Origin: Chitinophagales bacterium | GTDB taxonomy: Bacteria; Bacteroidota; Bacteroidia; Chitinophagales; JADIYW01 | Reading direction: 5' to 3' | Length of the DNA: 64,000 nt | Assembly: GCA_023957215.1 (NCBI GenBank) | Contig: JAMLHH010000005.1 | Location: forward strand, 1-64,000 | In this document: piece after piece, positions 25,191-34,393 of the stretch | Layout of the letters: every line of letters begins with the position of its first letter | Numbering within the stretch: the stretch's first letter is position 1 | The notes under the pieces: model-generated | Told to the model about the DNA's origin: nothing | Databases searched by the model: none | The model's input: only the letters and a program-made list of their open reading frames with translations | Made by a program: the position numbers and the translations under genes

Positions 25191-27965
25191 ATGACTAAAA
25201 AAACCTTTTACGTTTTAGATTCGTTTGCACTGATATATAGAGCGTATTTTGCAATGAGCAAAACTCCTTTGATAAATTCCAAAGGACTAAATGTTTCGGC
25301 AATTTCCGGTTATCTGAATGTCTTGTACGAAATTATCCGTAAGTACAAACCTGACTATCTGGCCTGTGCCTTTGATGCCCCTCATATTACGGACAGACAG
25401 CAAAACTATGAGTTTTACAAAGCAAATCGGGAAGAAACACCCGAGGATATAAAAACTTCCGTTCCCTATATCAAAGAAATAGTGAAAGCTTTCAATATCC
25501 CTATCTTGGAAGTGGATGGTTATGAGGCAGATGATTTGATAGGCACTATTGCCAGACAAGCGGAACAGGAAGACATCCAAGTTTTCATGGTGACTTCTGA
25601 TAAAGATATGTCACAGTTAGTTAGTGAAAATATTTTTCTTTACAAACCTCCTTATATGGGAAGACCTTTTTCAATACACGGACTGAAAGAGGTAAAAGAA
25701 AAATGGGAGGTCGATGATCCTTTGCAGGTGATTGATATTTTGGGTCTGTGGGGTGATGCCATTGACAATATCCCGGGAGTAAAGGGTGTAGGTGAGAAAA
25801 CCGCTAAAAAACTCATCAAGGAATTTGGGTCTATTGAGAATATTTATAAAAACATAGACAAAATTACGGGTTCTCTAAAAAATAAATTAGAAGAAAATAA
25901 AGAGCTTGCCTTTATTTCAAAAGAACTTGCCACTATCGTTATAGATGCGCCGATCCAATTTGATAAGATAGGATATGCACTCCGAGAACCCAACAAAGAA
26001 GTTTTAAATGAAATCTTCACAAACTTGGAATTTAGGACTTTGGGCAGGAGAATTTTGGGTGATGATTTTACCGTGACAAAACCTGCTATTCCTTCAGACG
26101 GTCAGATGTCACTATTTGAAAACTATACTGAAACTGTCTCTCCACAAGCTGAAATATCTATTCCTACAGAGAAAAAAGAAGTGGATTACCAGCTTTTGAC
26201 TGACATAGATGTACTAAAAGAAGTTTTGAAATCTGCCGAAAGGAAACAGCACTTTGCTCTTGATACCGAAACGACAGGCTTAGATGCCATCTCTTGCGAT
26301 TTGGTAGGTATTTCGTTATCGGTAGAAGCGCATAAAGCATTTTATATTCCTTGGGAGAAAGTCAATCAATCCTTGTTTATCGAAGCTTTGAGAGAAATAT
26401 TTTCTAATGAAGCAATTTTAAAAATAGGTCAAAATATAAAATTTGATTTGCAAGTTTTATACAGACATGGATTTGAAAAGATTCATCCCATCTTTGATAC
26501 AATGATAGCACATTACCTCATTGATCCGGAGACCAAACACAATATGGACTATCTATCCGAGACTTATCTCAATTTTACTCCACAATCCATAGAAGAACTC
26601 ATTGGTAAAAAAGGTGTGAATCAAAAAAATATGTCAGAAGTGGAGATAGAGCAAGTCAAAGATTATGCAGCCGAAGATGCTGATATCACCTTACAACTAT
26701 ATCAGAAACTCAAGCCTGAATTAGAATCAAATCAGGTAAAACCGCTTTTTGATGAGATAGAAATACCTTTAATAGATGTTTTGACCGAAATGGAGTTGTC
26801 TGGTGTGGCAATAGATATTCCTTTCTTGGAAGAATATTCTAAAACCTTGGGTGAAGAGATACTGCAAGTGCAAGATGAAATTTATGAAATATCAGGGACG
26901 ACTTTCAATCTCGAATCTCCTAAACAATTAGGTGAGGTACTTTTTGACTATATGAAAATACCCTATAAAGGGAAAAAGACCAAGACCGGACAATATTCTA
27001 CTAATGAGGCTACACTCCAAAAATTAGCCGCCGAACAACCTATTATAGATAAGATTTTAAATTATAGAGAACTCGCAAAGCTTAAATCTACTTACATAGA
27101 TGCTTTACCTAATTTAATAAACCCTCTGACAGGTTGGGTGCATACCACTTTTAATCAGGCCGTCACATCGACCGGAAGATTAAGCTCTACAAATCCTAAT
27201 TTGCAAAACATTCCCATCCGTACAGAAAGAGGTAAAGAGATACGTAAAGCTTTTATAGCACGTGGCGAAGACAGAGTGATTATGTCGGCTGACTATTCAC
27301 AGATAGAACTGAGAGTCATTGCATCAATAAGCGGAGATGAAAAAATGATAGAGGCTTTTGAAAAAGGGCAAGATATTCACGCTTCTACTGCTGCTAATGT
27401 GTACAATGTCCCGATAGAAGAGGTGAATAGTACTATGCGTAGAAATGCAAAAATGGTCAATTTTGGTATTATTTATGGAATTTCACCTTTCGGATTGGGA
27501 CAAAGATTGGGTATTGCGACCAATGAAGCAAAGGAATTAATAGACAATTACTTTGAAAAATATCCGAGTATAAAAGATTATATGGATAATACCGTCGCTT
27601 TTGCTAAAGAAAATGGATATGTGCAGACTTTATACGGGAGAAAAAGATATCTGAGAGATATCAATTCAAGAAATTTTACCGTGAGGAGTTTTGCTGAGCG
27701 AAATGCTATCAATGCGCCTATTCAGGGTTCGGCAGCCGATATGATAAAGCTGGCAATGATCAATGTAGCCCAAAAAATGAAAAGTGCCGGCTTGAAATCA
27801 CAAATGATACTGCAAGTACATGATGAACTTTTATTTGATACATATAAAGAAGAGTTAGTAACTTTGCAAAATATTGTAGAAAACGAGATGAAAAATGCTT
27901 TGAAACTGAAAGTACCTATCAATATTGGTATAGGATTTGGTGCTAACTGGCTCGAAGCACATTAA
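25191..27965 (+). CDS. polA: DNA polymerase I
   Basis: The 924-residue protein has all three domains: a 5' nuclease (VLDSFALIYRAYFAM, YEADDLIG, VTSDKDMSQL, IPGVKGVGEKTA), a proofreading 3'-5' exonuclease with the DTETTGLD acidic motif at about residue 360 and YAAEDADIT later, and a family A polymerase with SADYSQIELR (motif A), RRNAKMVNFGIIYG (motif B) and QVHDELLFD (motif C). Length is normal. It works in Okazaki fragment maturation and repair. About 170 bases before it lack an obvious -7 match. Confidence 0.97.
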   Translation: MTKKTFYVLDSFALIYRAYFAMSKTPLINSKGLNVSAISGYLNVLYEIIRKYKPDYLACAFDAPHITDRQQNYEFYKANREETPEDIKTSVPYIKEIVKAFNIPILEVDGYEADDLIGTIARQAEQEDIQVFMVTSDKDMSQLVSENIFLYKPPYMGRPFSIHGLKEVKEKWEVDDPLQVIDILGLWGDAIDNIPGVKGVGEKTAKKLIKEFGSIENIYKNIDKITGSLKNKLEENKELAFISKELATIVIDAPIQFDKIGYALREPNKEVLNEIFTNLEFRTLGRRILGDDFTVTKPAIPSDGQMSLFENYTETVSPQAEISIPTEKKEVDYQLLTDIDVLKEVLKSAERKQHFALDTETTGLDAISCDLVGISLSVEAHKAFYIPWEKVNQSLFIEALREIFSNEAILKIGQNIKFDLQVLYRHGFEKIHPIFDTMIAHYLIDPETKHNMDYLSETYLNFTPQSIEELIGKKGVNQKNMSEVEIEQVKDYAAEDADITLQLYQKLKPELESNQVKPLFDEIEIPLIDVLTEMELSGVAIDIPFLEEYSKTLGEEILQVQDEIYEISGTTFNLESPKQLGEVLFDYMKIPYKGKKTKTGQYSTNEATLQKLAAEQPIIDKILNYRELAKLKSTYIDALPNLINPLTGWVHTTFNQAVTSTGRLSSTNPNLQNIPIRTERGKEIRKAFIARGEDRVIMSADYSQIELRVIASISGDEKMIEAFEKGQDIHASTAANVYNVPIEEVNSTMRRNAKMVNFGIIYGISPFGLGQRLGIATNEAKELIDNYFEKYPSIKDYMDNTVAFAKENGYVQTLYGRKRYLRDINSRNFTVRSFAERNAINAPIQGSAADMIKLAMINVAQKMKSAGLKSQMILQVHDELLFDTYKEELVTLQNIVENEMKNALKLKVPINIGIGFGANWLEAH

Positions 27966-27989
27966 AAATTAATTTATAAATGAACGATT

Positions 27990-28940
27990 ATGTTAAAGAA
28001 GTTTATTGTTCCGTTCTCATTGGTAATAGGTCTGATGGGAACTTCTGTATCCGCACAAGAAAGTGATTTTGTCGTCAATGAAATACAGCAGACGATTAGT
28101 CAAGGAGAACAAACAGGTTTGGAAGTTTTTATCCCGGAGGTCTCATTAAAGACTGTGCAAAGTACTTTGTCAAAATGGACAAAATCCAACAAAGGAAAAT
28201 ATATCGCATCTAAAAAATCGGAAGAAATTTTTCAAGATAACGTCATGTTGACAGATGTAAGTGATAATACAGTAGATATGTACACTTATTTAAGCCCTGA
28301 AAATGGAGGTGTCAAACTCAAAACTTTTGTCGATTTGGGTGGTGCATTTTTGTCATCTGCCAGTCATCCGGAAGCATTCCAAGCGATGGGAAAAGAATTG
28401 GAAGATTTCGCTAGAAATATGTTGATTGCCAAAGTAAATACCGATATTTCCAATGAAGAAAAAGCACTTAAAAAATTGCAATCTGATTTAAAAAGCTTGG
28501 AAAGCCAAAATGACAAGTTCCATAAAGATATAGCTAAAAACCAAGATAATATCCAGAAACAGGAATTGGCAATGAAACAAAACGAATTGGATCAAAAAAG
28601 TAAAGAGGAGCAAATTAATATCCAACAACAAATTGTTTTAGAGACGAGAGCTAAAAGAAATTCGATGTCATCTACTTTAGATGATGCATCCAAAAAATTG
28701 TTGGATGGCCAAGTGAAAACGGAAGAAAAATCCTTGAAAAAGTTTCAAGACCAATTGAAAAAATTGAAAAGCCAATACTCATCTTCGGCGAAATCTATTC
28801 AAAACAGTAAAACAATCATCTCTCAAAGAGAAAGAGATATCACTAAAAACGAAAGTGATCACGAAACCAAATTGAAACAAATAGAAATCCAGAATAAAAT
28901 TATTGATGCTGTTAACACTAAGAAAAGTGAAATAAAGTAA
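27990..28940 (+). CDS. Secreted coiled-coil protein of unknown function
   Basis: The 316-residue protein has a signal peptide that ends near SVSAQ. A globular region follows (residues 25-145; VYMYTYLSP-like strands and a GGAFLSSASHPEAF loop). A long Lys/Glu/Gln-rich coiled coil occupies residues about 150-316 (IQKQELAMKQNELDQKSKEE and similar). I do not recognise a named family. It follows polA by 24 bases and precedes another coiled-coil gene by 26, so the three may be co-transcribed. Envelope localisation is likely. Confidence 0.7.
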   Translation: MLKKFIVPFSLVIGLMGTSVSAQESDFVVNEIQQTISQGEQTGLEVFIPEVSLKTVQSTLSKWTKSNKGKYIASKKSEEIFQDNVMLTDVSDNTVDMYTYLSPENGGVKLKTFVDLGGAFLSSASHPEAFQAMGKELEDFARNMLIAKVNTDISNEEKALKKLQSDLKSLESQNDKFHKDIAKNQDNIQKQELAMKQNELDQKSKEEQINIQQQIVLETRAKRNSMSSTLDDASKKLLDGQVKTEEKSLKKFQDQLKKLKSQYSSSAKSIQNSKTIISQRERDITKNESDHETKLKQIEIQNKIIDAVNTKKSEIK

Positions 28941-28966
28941 CAGAAAACTTGAATTTTAACTAAATA

Positions 28967-30145
28967 ATGCAAGAACGATTAGTACTTTGGGGAACGGTAG
29001 GTGCCGGAATAAAATCTTTGTTGGCTATTGGGCTGAATGATGAAGAAAAAGAAATTGTCATTAGAGCTTTCCCGAAAGAACAAGTGACAGAACAAATACA
29101 AAGAGACCTGTTTGCTTGGAAAAATGGCGCTACTTACACTTTCCCCCAAAATGAGATGGTGTGGTATGTTGATATCAGTGACGATAGTATTCTCCCAAGA
29201 GAAATAAGTGTAGATAAACCGGAATTTATACAGCGCGCCCAAGAAAAATGGAGTAAACTGTTGATGAGTAAACGCATGTTTCAAGTTTGTAAGGAAGAAA
29301 TAGTTTTACATAAAACTTTTGTACAATCTAATAGAAAATTTGAGCAAGCTAATTGGGATAAAACGATAGAACTTTGGAATAAATACTCTGAACTCTTAAA
29401 AAAACATGAACTCACATTTGACTTTTCCAGATTATTAAAGTCAGAAGTGGACGATGTCTTTGAAATACTAAAGACTCAAAAATTCTTGGAAAAGGAAGGT
29501 GATAAGAAAAAAGAGAAAGAGATATTTAAAGCGATGGATAAAAAATTGAGCGATATTAAAGCTTTGTTGATTTATCCTGACGAGTGGAATACTATTCATG
29601 AGCAGTTGAAAACTCTTAATGAAGAACTCAAAACACTTCCAATTAAAAACGAAGCGAAACGCAAACTGTTTAAAAATATCGATGAAATATACAATTCTCT
29701 AAGAACATATAAGAAGACACAAAATCAGGCGCATATAGAAAAGCGGTTAAATGATTTGTACCGCATTGTAAAAGGTATCGAAAGAGTCATACAGAAAGAT
29801 CGTGAAAACCTTTCTCAGCAAGAAGAAAAAATGTCATTCTATACAAAAGGAAAAGGATTGAGCGGTATGGGCGGTTTGCTAAAAATTACTCAAGATAAGA
29901 TTGATGAAAATACTGCCAAAGTTGCCGATATTAAAAAAACAATAGTTAAGTTAGAAAAAGAATTGGCAGAGATTCAAAAATCGAAAATAGTTCATCCGGA
30001 TAAATTTGCTGCTTCTGTGAAAGAAAATCAGAAAATCGAAACGAATCAAAAGATGGACGAAACTCCACAAAGTGAATCCGGTGAAAATTTAGAGGAAAAT
30101 ATAAATTTATCTGATACAGAAAATCAAAGTGAAATAAAAGAATAG
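28967..30145 (+). CDS. Coiled-coil cytoplasmic protein of unknown function
   Basis: The 392-residue protein has no signal peptide. The first ~110 residues are compact (RLVLWGTVGAGIKSL, FAWKNGATYTFPQNE, WYVDISDD). The rest is charged helix with two coiled-coil blocks (residues about 115-300 and 315-350) and an acidic tail rich in Glu and Asn (residues 365-392). The middle recalls DUF349-like helical repeats but I cannot assign it. A strong hairpin terminator follows at 30169. It may act with the secreted coiled-coil protein upstream. Function unknown. Confidence 0.7.
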   Translation: MQERLVLWGTVGAGIKSLLAIGLNDEEKEIVIRAFPKEQVTEQIQRDLFAWKNGATYTFPQNEMVWYVDISDDSILPREISVDKPEFIQRAQEKWSKLLMSKRMFQVCKEEIVLHKTFVQSNRKFEQANWDKTIELWNKYSELLKKHELTFDFSRLLKSEVDDVFEILKTQKFLEKEGDKKKEKEIFKAMDKKLSDIKALLIYPDEWNTIHEQLKTLNEELKTLPIKNEAKRKLFKNIDEIYNSLRTYKKTQNQAHIEKRLNDLYRIVKGIERVIQKDRENLSQQEEKMSFYTKGKGLSGMGGLLKITQDKIDENTAKVADIKKTIVKLEKELAEIQKSKIVHPDKFAASVKENQKIETNQKMDETPQSESGENLEENINLSDTENQSEIKE

Positions 30146-30168
30146 CTGTTATAGATTGCTTAGAGTAT

Positions 30169-30208
30169 AAAAGAGGCTGTCCGAAATCGGCAGTCTCTTT
30201 TATTTTTT
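30169..30208 (+). terminator. Rho-independent terminator
   Basis: AAAAGAGGCTGTC pairs with a GGCAGTCTCTTTT arm, allowing two G-U pairs, and is followed by TATTTTTT. It closes the polA-coiled-coil transcript 24 bases after the stop at 30145. Confidence 0.8.
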
Positions 30209-30243
30209 ACACGACAAATTGCTTTGAAAATTCCGTAAAAAAT

Positions 30244-30310
30244 AAAGGTGCAGATTTCTCTGCACCCTTAATAACCCCCACTATGAAAAATCGTGGAACT
30301 GACGTCCCAC
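30244..30310 (+). promoter_or_regulatory. Two-hairpin structured region, possible leader of the START-domain gene
   Basis: Hairpin 1 (30244-30269) has a 10-bp stem with one mismatch (AAAGGTGCAG / CTGCACCCTT). Hairpin 2 (30293-30310) has GTGGAAC paired with GTCCCAC around a TGAC tetraloop, with one mismatch. A 24-codon ATG frame runs from 30283 to 30357. The region lies between a terminator and the next gene, so it may be a 5' leader or small RNA. Nothing known was recognised. Confidence 0.35.
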
Positions 30311-30399
30311 TGTTCATGGTACGAATATACAACAATCATATCTTGCCATCCAAATAATTCGGCATGATTTTGGTGAACCATATCTTAAAAAAGTTTAAA

Positions 30400-31005
30400 A
30401 TGAGATTAATTGGTCTTTTATTGGGGCTTTCTATGTTTTTTCCATACTTAATGAGTGCCCAAAATACATGGACTTTGGAAAAAGACAAAGATGGGATTCA
30501 GATTTTTAATAGGAAAATGGACGGTACTAAACTCAAAGAGTACAAAGGGGTGATGAAGATAAAAGCAAGTGTAGATGATGTCGTAAAAGTTTTGACAAAT
30601 TACAAAATGCACGATAGATTTATTTATAAAGCCAAACAGGGGAGTGTGGAGCTTCTTAAAAAAAATAGAAACGAATTTTATACCTATATGATTATAAGCA
30701 CGCCGTGGCCGGCCGCCAATAGAGATATTGTTACAAGATATTATCTGAAACCTAAATCCAAGGATGGCTCTGTTATCATTGAAGTTTCTTCCGTAGAGGG
30801 AATGAAGCCTGTCCAAAGTAAAATCGTAAGAGTAGAAGATATGAAAGGTTATTGGAAAATACAAGATCTCTCGAATGGCTATGTAGAGGTGACACATCAG
30901 GCATACAGCAAACCGGGCGGTAGCGTGCCGGAGGGAATGGCAAATTCCGCTTCTGTCAGTGCACCTTTTGATATGCTCAATGATTTGAGGAAAATCCTTG
31001 AATAA
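30400..31005 (+). CDS. Secreted START-domain lipid-binding protein
   Basis: From the ATG at 30400 the product is 201 residues. It has a signal peptide (LIGLLLGLSMFFPYLMSAQ) and a START-like fold: WTLEKDKDGIQIFNR, EYKGVMKIKASVDDVV, STPWPAANRDIV and FDMLNDLRKILE. Proteins of this kind bind lipids or other hydrophobic ligands in the periplasm. An upstream start at 30364 adds 12 residues before the signal peptide and is less likely. It is followed by bshC 36 bases later. The ligand is unknown. Confidence 0.8.
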   Translation: MRLIGLLLGLSMFFPYLMSAQNTWTLEKDKDGIQIFNRKMDGTKLKEYKGVMKIKASVDDVVKVLTNYKMHDRFIYKAKQGSVELLKKNRNEFYTYMIISTPWPAANRDIVTRYYLKPKSKDGSVIIEVSSVEGMKPVQSKIVRVEDMKGYWKIQDLSNGYVEVTHQAYSKPGGSVPEGMANSASVSAPFDMLNDLRKILE

Positions 31006-31041
31006 TATTGAACTTTTTGTTGGAGGATGAGTTTTAACTGA

Positions 31042-32628
31042 ATGCATATTGAATCCTTTAAATTTTCCGAAGTTCCCTTCTTCTCAAAGTTTTTATCTGA
31101 TTATACTAATTCTGTTTTACCCGAAGAAATACTTCCGCCATATCCAATGGATATGAACGGTATCAAAGCACAGATTGAAGAGCCGTACCCTTTAAAAATA
31201 CCTCGTGAAGATTTGATAAAGGCACTTTTTCTTCAGTATAGTGAAGTTGCTATTAATGATGAAGTAAGAAATAATATTGACAAGCTGGGTCTAGATACAA
31301 CTTTTACGGTGACGACGGCACATCAACTTTCTTTTCTATGTGGTCCACTTTATTATGTGATTAAAATAGCTAACGCTATTGCTTATGCAAGAAAACTAAA
31401 GCTTTCTTTTCCGGATTACGATTTTGTACCGGTCTATTGGATGGGTGGAGAGGATCACGATTTTGAAGAAGTCAATCACATTTATCTCTTTGGTAAAAAA
31501 GTGACTTGGGAAAGTGAACAGACCGGTCCGGTGGGACGTTTTCATCTTGACGGAGTCAAAAGTGTAATAGATGAAGTTTTTGAAATACTGGGCGATTCCA
31601 AACCTGATGGGATAGAAGAGCTTATCAAAAAAGCATATTCCCACAAAAGAGTTAAAGATGCCAATCGTGAACTTGTCAATGGATTATTTGGCCAATATGG
31701 TTTAGTAATAGTAAGTGGTGACGATGTCATTTTAAAGAATGGGATGAAAGAAATTTTTAAAGAAGAGATGATTCATCAAGCCTCATTTCCTTTACTTCAA
31801 AAACAATCTGGCTTACTTGTCAAAACCGGTTATCATGCACAGGCGAGTGGGAGGGAAATCAACCTTTTTCATCTTGGAGATACTCACCGTTTCCGAATTG
31901 AGCCACAAGGAGAAAACTATCTAATCGGTGAAAAAGTATATACATCAGAACAGCTTTTTAAAGAGTTGGACGAACATCCTGAGGCATTTAGTCCAAATGT
32001 TATCTTGAGACCTATTTTGCAACAAAGTGTTTTACCCAATATTGCATTTATAGGTGGTGGTAGTGAAGTTGCATATTGGTTTCAATTGCCGACTATTTTC
32101 AAATACTATCAAGTGAGGTATCCTTTGGTCATCCCACGTACTTCTGTTATGTTGATTAGAGATTTGAATTATAAGAAGATGCAGAAGTTAGAAATGAGTG
32201 TGACAGATTTATTTAGAGATAAAGACCAACTCAAAAATAGGTTTTTGGAAACACATGTTAACGTGATGCCTTCTTTGGAAAATGAATCTAAAGAGATAGA
32301 AAAGATTTTGGGAGAAGTACAAGAAAAAGCAACAGATATTGACCAAACTTTGGACAAAGCTATTGGTGCTGATATTCAAAGAATAAAAAATGTTTTGGAA
32401 CAGATAGAAGGAAAGATGTTGAGAGCTATCAAAAAGAATAATGCGATCTCTCTCAATCAAATAGATAGTCTGTTTAACTCTTTGTTTCCCGAAAATGTCT
32501 TACAAGAAAGACATGATAATTTCCTCAATTTCTATTCTGTGTACGGTCAGAAATTTATAGACTTTTTAGTAGCGCATTTATCTGTCATAGATCAGGATTT
32601 TGTAGTGGTAACGGAGTCAGAAAATTAG
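31042..32628 (+). CDS. bshC: Bacillithiol biosynthesis cysteine-adding enzyme BshC
   Basis: The 528-residue length is normal for BshC. Seen motifs are VTTAHQLSFLCGPLYYVIKI (substrate pocket), VPVYWMGGEDHDFEEVNH, FIGGGSEVAYWFQL, and a long C-terminal coiled coil (residues about 380-480). BshC adds cysteine to glucosaminyl-malate in the last step of bacillithiol formation. BshA and BshB are not in the window. The gene ends 4 bases before the convergent CPBP pseudogene. Confidence 0.92.
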   Translation: MHIESFKFSEVPFFSKFLSDYTNSVLPEEILPPYPMDMNGIKAQIEEPYPLKIPREDLIKALFLQYSEVAINDEVRNNIDKLGLDTTFTVTTAHQLSFLCGPLYYVIKIANAIAYARKLKLSFPDYDFVPVYWMGGEDHDFEEVNHIYLFGKKVTWESEQTGPVGRFHLDGVKSVIDEVFEILGDSKPDGIEELIKKAYSHKRVKDANRELVNGLFGQYGLVIVSGDDVILKNGMKEIFKEEMIHQASFPLLQKQSGLLVKTGYHAQASGREINLFHLGDTHRFRIEPQGENYLIGEKVYTSEQLFKELDEHPEAFSPNVILRPILQQSVLPNIAFIGGGSEVAYWFQLPTIFKYYQVRYPLVIPRTSVMLIRDLNYKKMQKLEMSVTDLFRDKDQLKNRFLETHVNVMPSLENESKEIEKILGEVQEKATDIDQTLDKAIGADIQRIKNVLEQIEGKMLRAIKKNNAISLNQIDSLFNSLFPENVLQERHDNFLNFYSVYGQKFIDFLVAHLSVIDQDFVVVTESEN

Positions 32629-32632
32629 AATA

Positions 32633-33323
32633 TTAAAATATCAAAGACTCTAATTTCCCATAATCTCCAAATTTCCCATAATCTCCAAAGTGTAAAATCG
32701 TTAATGCCGCAAAATTTACAAATCCGTGTGTTAGTATGGAATACCAAAGATTTTTTTGTACACCAAGAAAATAATTCCAAATAAGAATCCTATTATTCCT
32801 GTACTGATAACACCACTCCAACCTTGGTAGAGATGACAGAGTCCAAATAAAATTGATGTGAGAAATAATGCATTGATATCAGTTGTTTGATTACCTTTTA
32901 AAAATTTTGAGATTCTGGTCATTAAAAATCCTCGAAACAAGATTTCTTCCAAAAGTCCACCTAATACAAAACCTATCACTATCCATACTAAATAATCCAC
33001 AATACTATTTGTTTCTATTTTGGATAAATCAATTTGGGAATTTGTCAGCTTTTCTATCGAAGGATTGGCGAAAACTTCTATGATGAGTTCTATTGAGATA
33101 CTCATCAGAGCGGAGAGCATAAATAAGTGTTTCAAATTATCTGGTCTGACTGATCCAATAGAAGCCCACGTTTCCCTTCGGTTTTTGTTAAATCTTAAAT
33201 AGACCATTACCATTATAAAAGCTGTAATAACACCATATTTCGGAATTATCAATATGAATATGACAGATAAAATGTAAGTGCCAGTTCTTGTTTTTCAATT
33301 GATAATTTTTTTGAAATATCCAT
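32633..33323 (-). pseudogene. CPBP intramembrane metalloprotease, frameshifted twice
   Basis: The central frame (33252 to 32731) encodes membrane helices, the first protease motif GGLLEEILFRGF and the second FGLCHLYQG, and then stops early at FGIPY. One extra base in a run of seven T at 32751-32757 would continue the protein as NLWYSILTHGFVNFAALTILH, which supplies the missing third motif, to a stop at 32633. At the 5' end the only ATG (33323, MDISKKLSIEK) is in another frame from the first helix (TYILSVIFILII). Two indels therefore break the gene, unless sequencing errors caused them. Relatives process membrane or prenylated substrates, or confer self-immunity. Confidence 0.75.
32653..32688. 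repeat. Two exact tandem copies of an 18-bp unit
   Basis: ATTTCCCATAATCTCCAA occurs at 32653-32670 and 32671-32688. In the restored CPBP frame on the minus strand it encodes the duplicated peptide FGDYGK near the C-terminus. Confidence 0.9.
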
Positions 33324-33449
33324 CTTCTTTAATTATTGGTTTGTTTTTAATAATTTTATTATGGTCTCTATCGTAGTTCTTATAGTTGACGATTTCCGAA
33401 CCATTATTCCCGACCACTCAACTTTTGACTGATATTTATGTTCTTTCAT
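33295..33449 (-). pseudogene. N-terminal remnant of an OsmC-family peroxidase
   Basis: From the ATG at 33449 the frame reads MKEHKYQSKVEWSG and then goes astray. The next frame continues NNGSEIVNYKNYDRDHN and KPIIK, joined by an indel near 33406-33411. This order matches the start of OsmC/Ohr-type proteins of Bacteroidota (KVEWTG, NYDRDH and so on). The catalytic cysteine region is gone, because the sequence runs straight into the CPBP pseudogene. It is a deletion remnant of about 45 codons. Confidence 0.6.
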
Positions 33450-33600
33450 TTTGATATTGTTTTTTGCTTACGACTAAGATTGTTGTCATTAATACAAGAT
33501 ATCACAAAGCTTTGAATTGTAGTAGTTTTTATGTTATTTCTATCAGTTCAGTCAACTTAAACAAAACTCCTGTTAATTCTCACATTTTCTAATTCACTCA

Positions 33601-34179
33601 TTACCTCGCCAGCTCTTTCCTGACTCTACTCAAACTTTCCGGTGTAATACCCAAAAAAGAGGCGATCAGTGTCTGTGGAATTCTTTGAGTCAGGTCGGGA
33701 TATACTTTGATGAAATCAAGGTAGCGCTCTTCGGCACTTGCGCCCAAAAGTTGGATAATGCGTTTCTGTAATTGACGGATGTGGTTATTGAGCAGACGGT
33801 TGTTAAACTTCATAAACTCGGGACTGGATAGCGAAAGCCTGTCGATTTCTTCTTGACTAATCGTGGAGACAAAAGTGTCTTCGACGGCCTGTATAAAATA
33901 GGTTGATGGTTGATCGTAAAATATGCTCTCCCTGTCCGAAACTATCCAGTCTTCCGGGGCAAACTGTATGATATGCTCTTTGCCTTTAGAGTCGATAATA
34001 TATTGTTTGAGTAAACCTATTTCTACAAAAAAAGAGTGTTTGCATCTTTCGTCGGTTCTCAGTAAAAAATCACCTTTTGCCACTTTTTGTATAGAGCATT
34101 GGCCGAGAAGTTGGCCGATAATATTGGGGTCGATGTCCGCATGAGATCTGAGATAAGATGAAAATCTTGATGTATCCAT
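33601..34179 (-). CDS. Crp/Fnr-family transcriptional regulator
   Basis: The 192-residue protein has an N-terminal cyclic-nucleotide-binding-like beta roll (VAKGDFLLRTDERCKHSFFVEIG, then EHIIQFAPEDWI) and a dimer helix (NNHIRQLQKRIIQLL). The C-terminal HTH IASFLGITPESLSRVRKEL is typical of Bacteroidota Crp/Fnr proteins. No Fe-S cysteine cluster is present and the phosphate-binding motif is not canonical, so the ligand is unknown. A counted stretch has about 42% G+C, well above its neighbours, so it may have been transferred in. It is a single-gene unit. Confidence 0.88.
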   Translation of the reverse strand: MDTSRFSSYLRSHADIDPNIIGQLLGQCSIQKVAKGDFLLRTDERCKHSFFVEIGLLKQYIIDSKGKEHIIQFAPEDWIVSDRESIFYDQPSTYFIQAVEDTFVSTISQEEIDRLSLSSPEFMKFNNRLLNNHIRQLQKRIIQLLGASAEERYLDFIKVYPDLTQRIPQTLIASFLGITPESLSRVRKELAR

Positions 34180-34255
34180 TGAATAATATTGATGTTAAAA
34201 TACAAAATCTATTTGGTTTTCGTATTTTGATTATAAATTTATGTACTTATTATTT

Positions 34256-34360
34256 ATGAGAAACTGTATTTTCAAACAGATTGTTTTACTGCTATTCATA
34301 ATTGTACTTTTTGGTGTTTGTAACTCCGTAAATTCCTTAAAATCACTGCTTGATTTATAG
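34256..34360 (+). CDS. Possible 34-residue hydrophobic micropeptide
   Basis: ATG at 34256 opens a 34-codon frame ending TAG at 34358-34360. It reads as a basic start, a hydrophobic run (QIVLLLFIIVLFGVC) and a short polar tail. It could be a small membrane peptide or the truncated signal peptide of a lost gene. The LFGVC does not fit a good lipobox because of Val at -1. There is no ribosome-binding evidence, so confidence is low. Confidence 0.25.
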   Translation: MRNCIFKQIVLLLFIIVLFGVCNSVNSLKSLLDL

Positions 34361-34393
34361 ACTATTTAGTAAAAAAGTTCTATTTTACACTGC

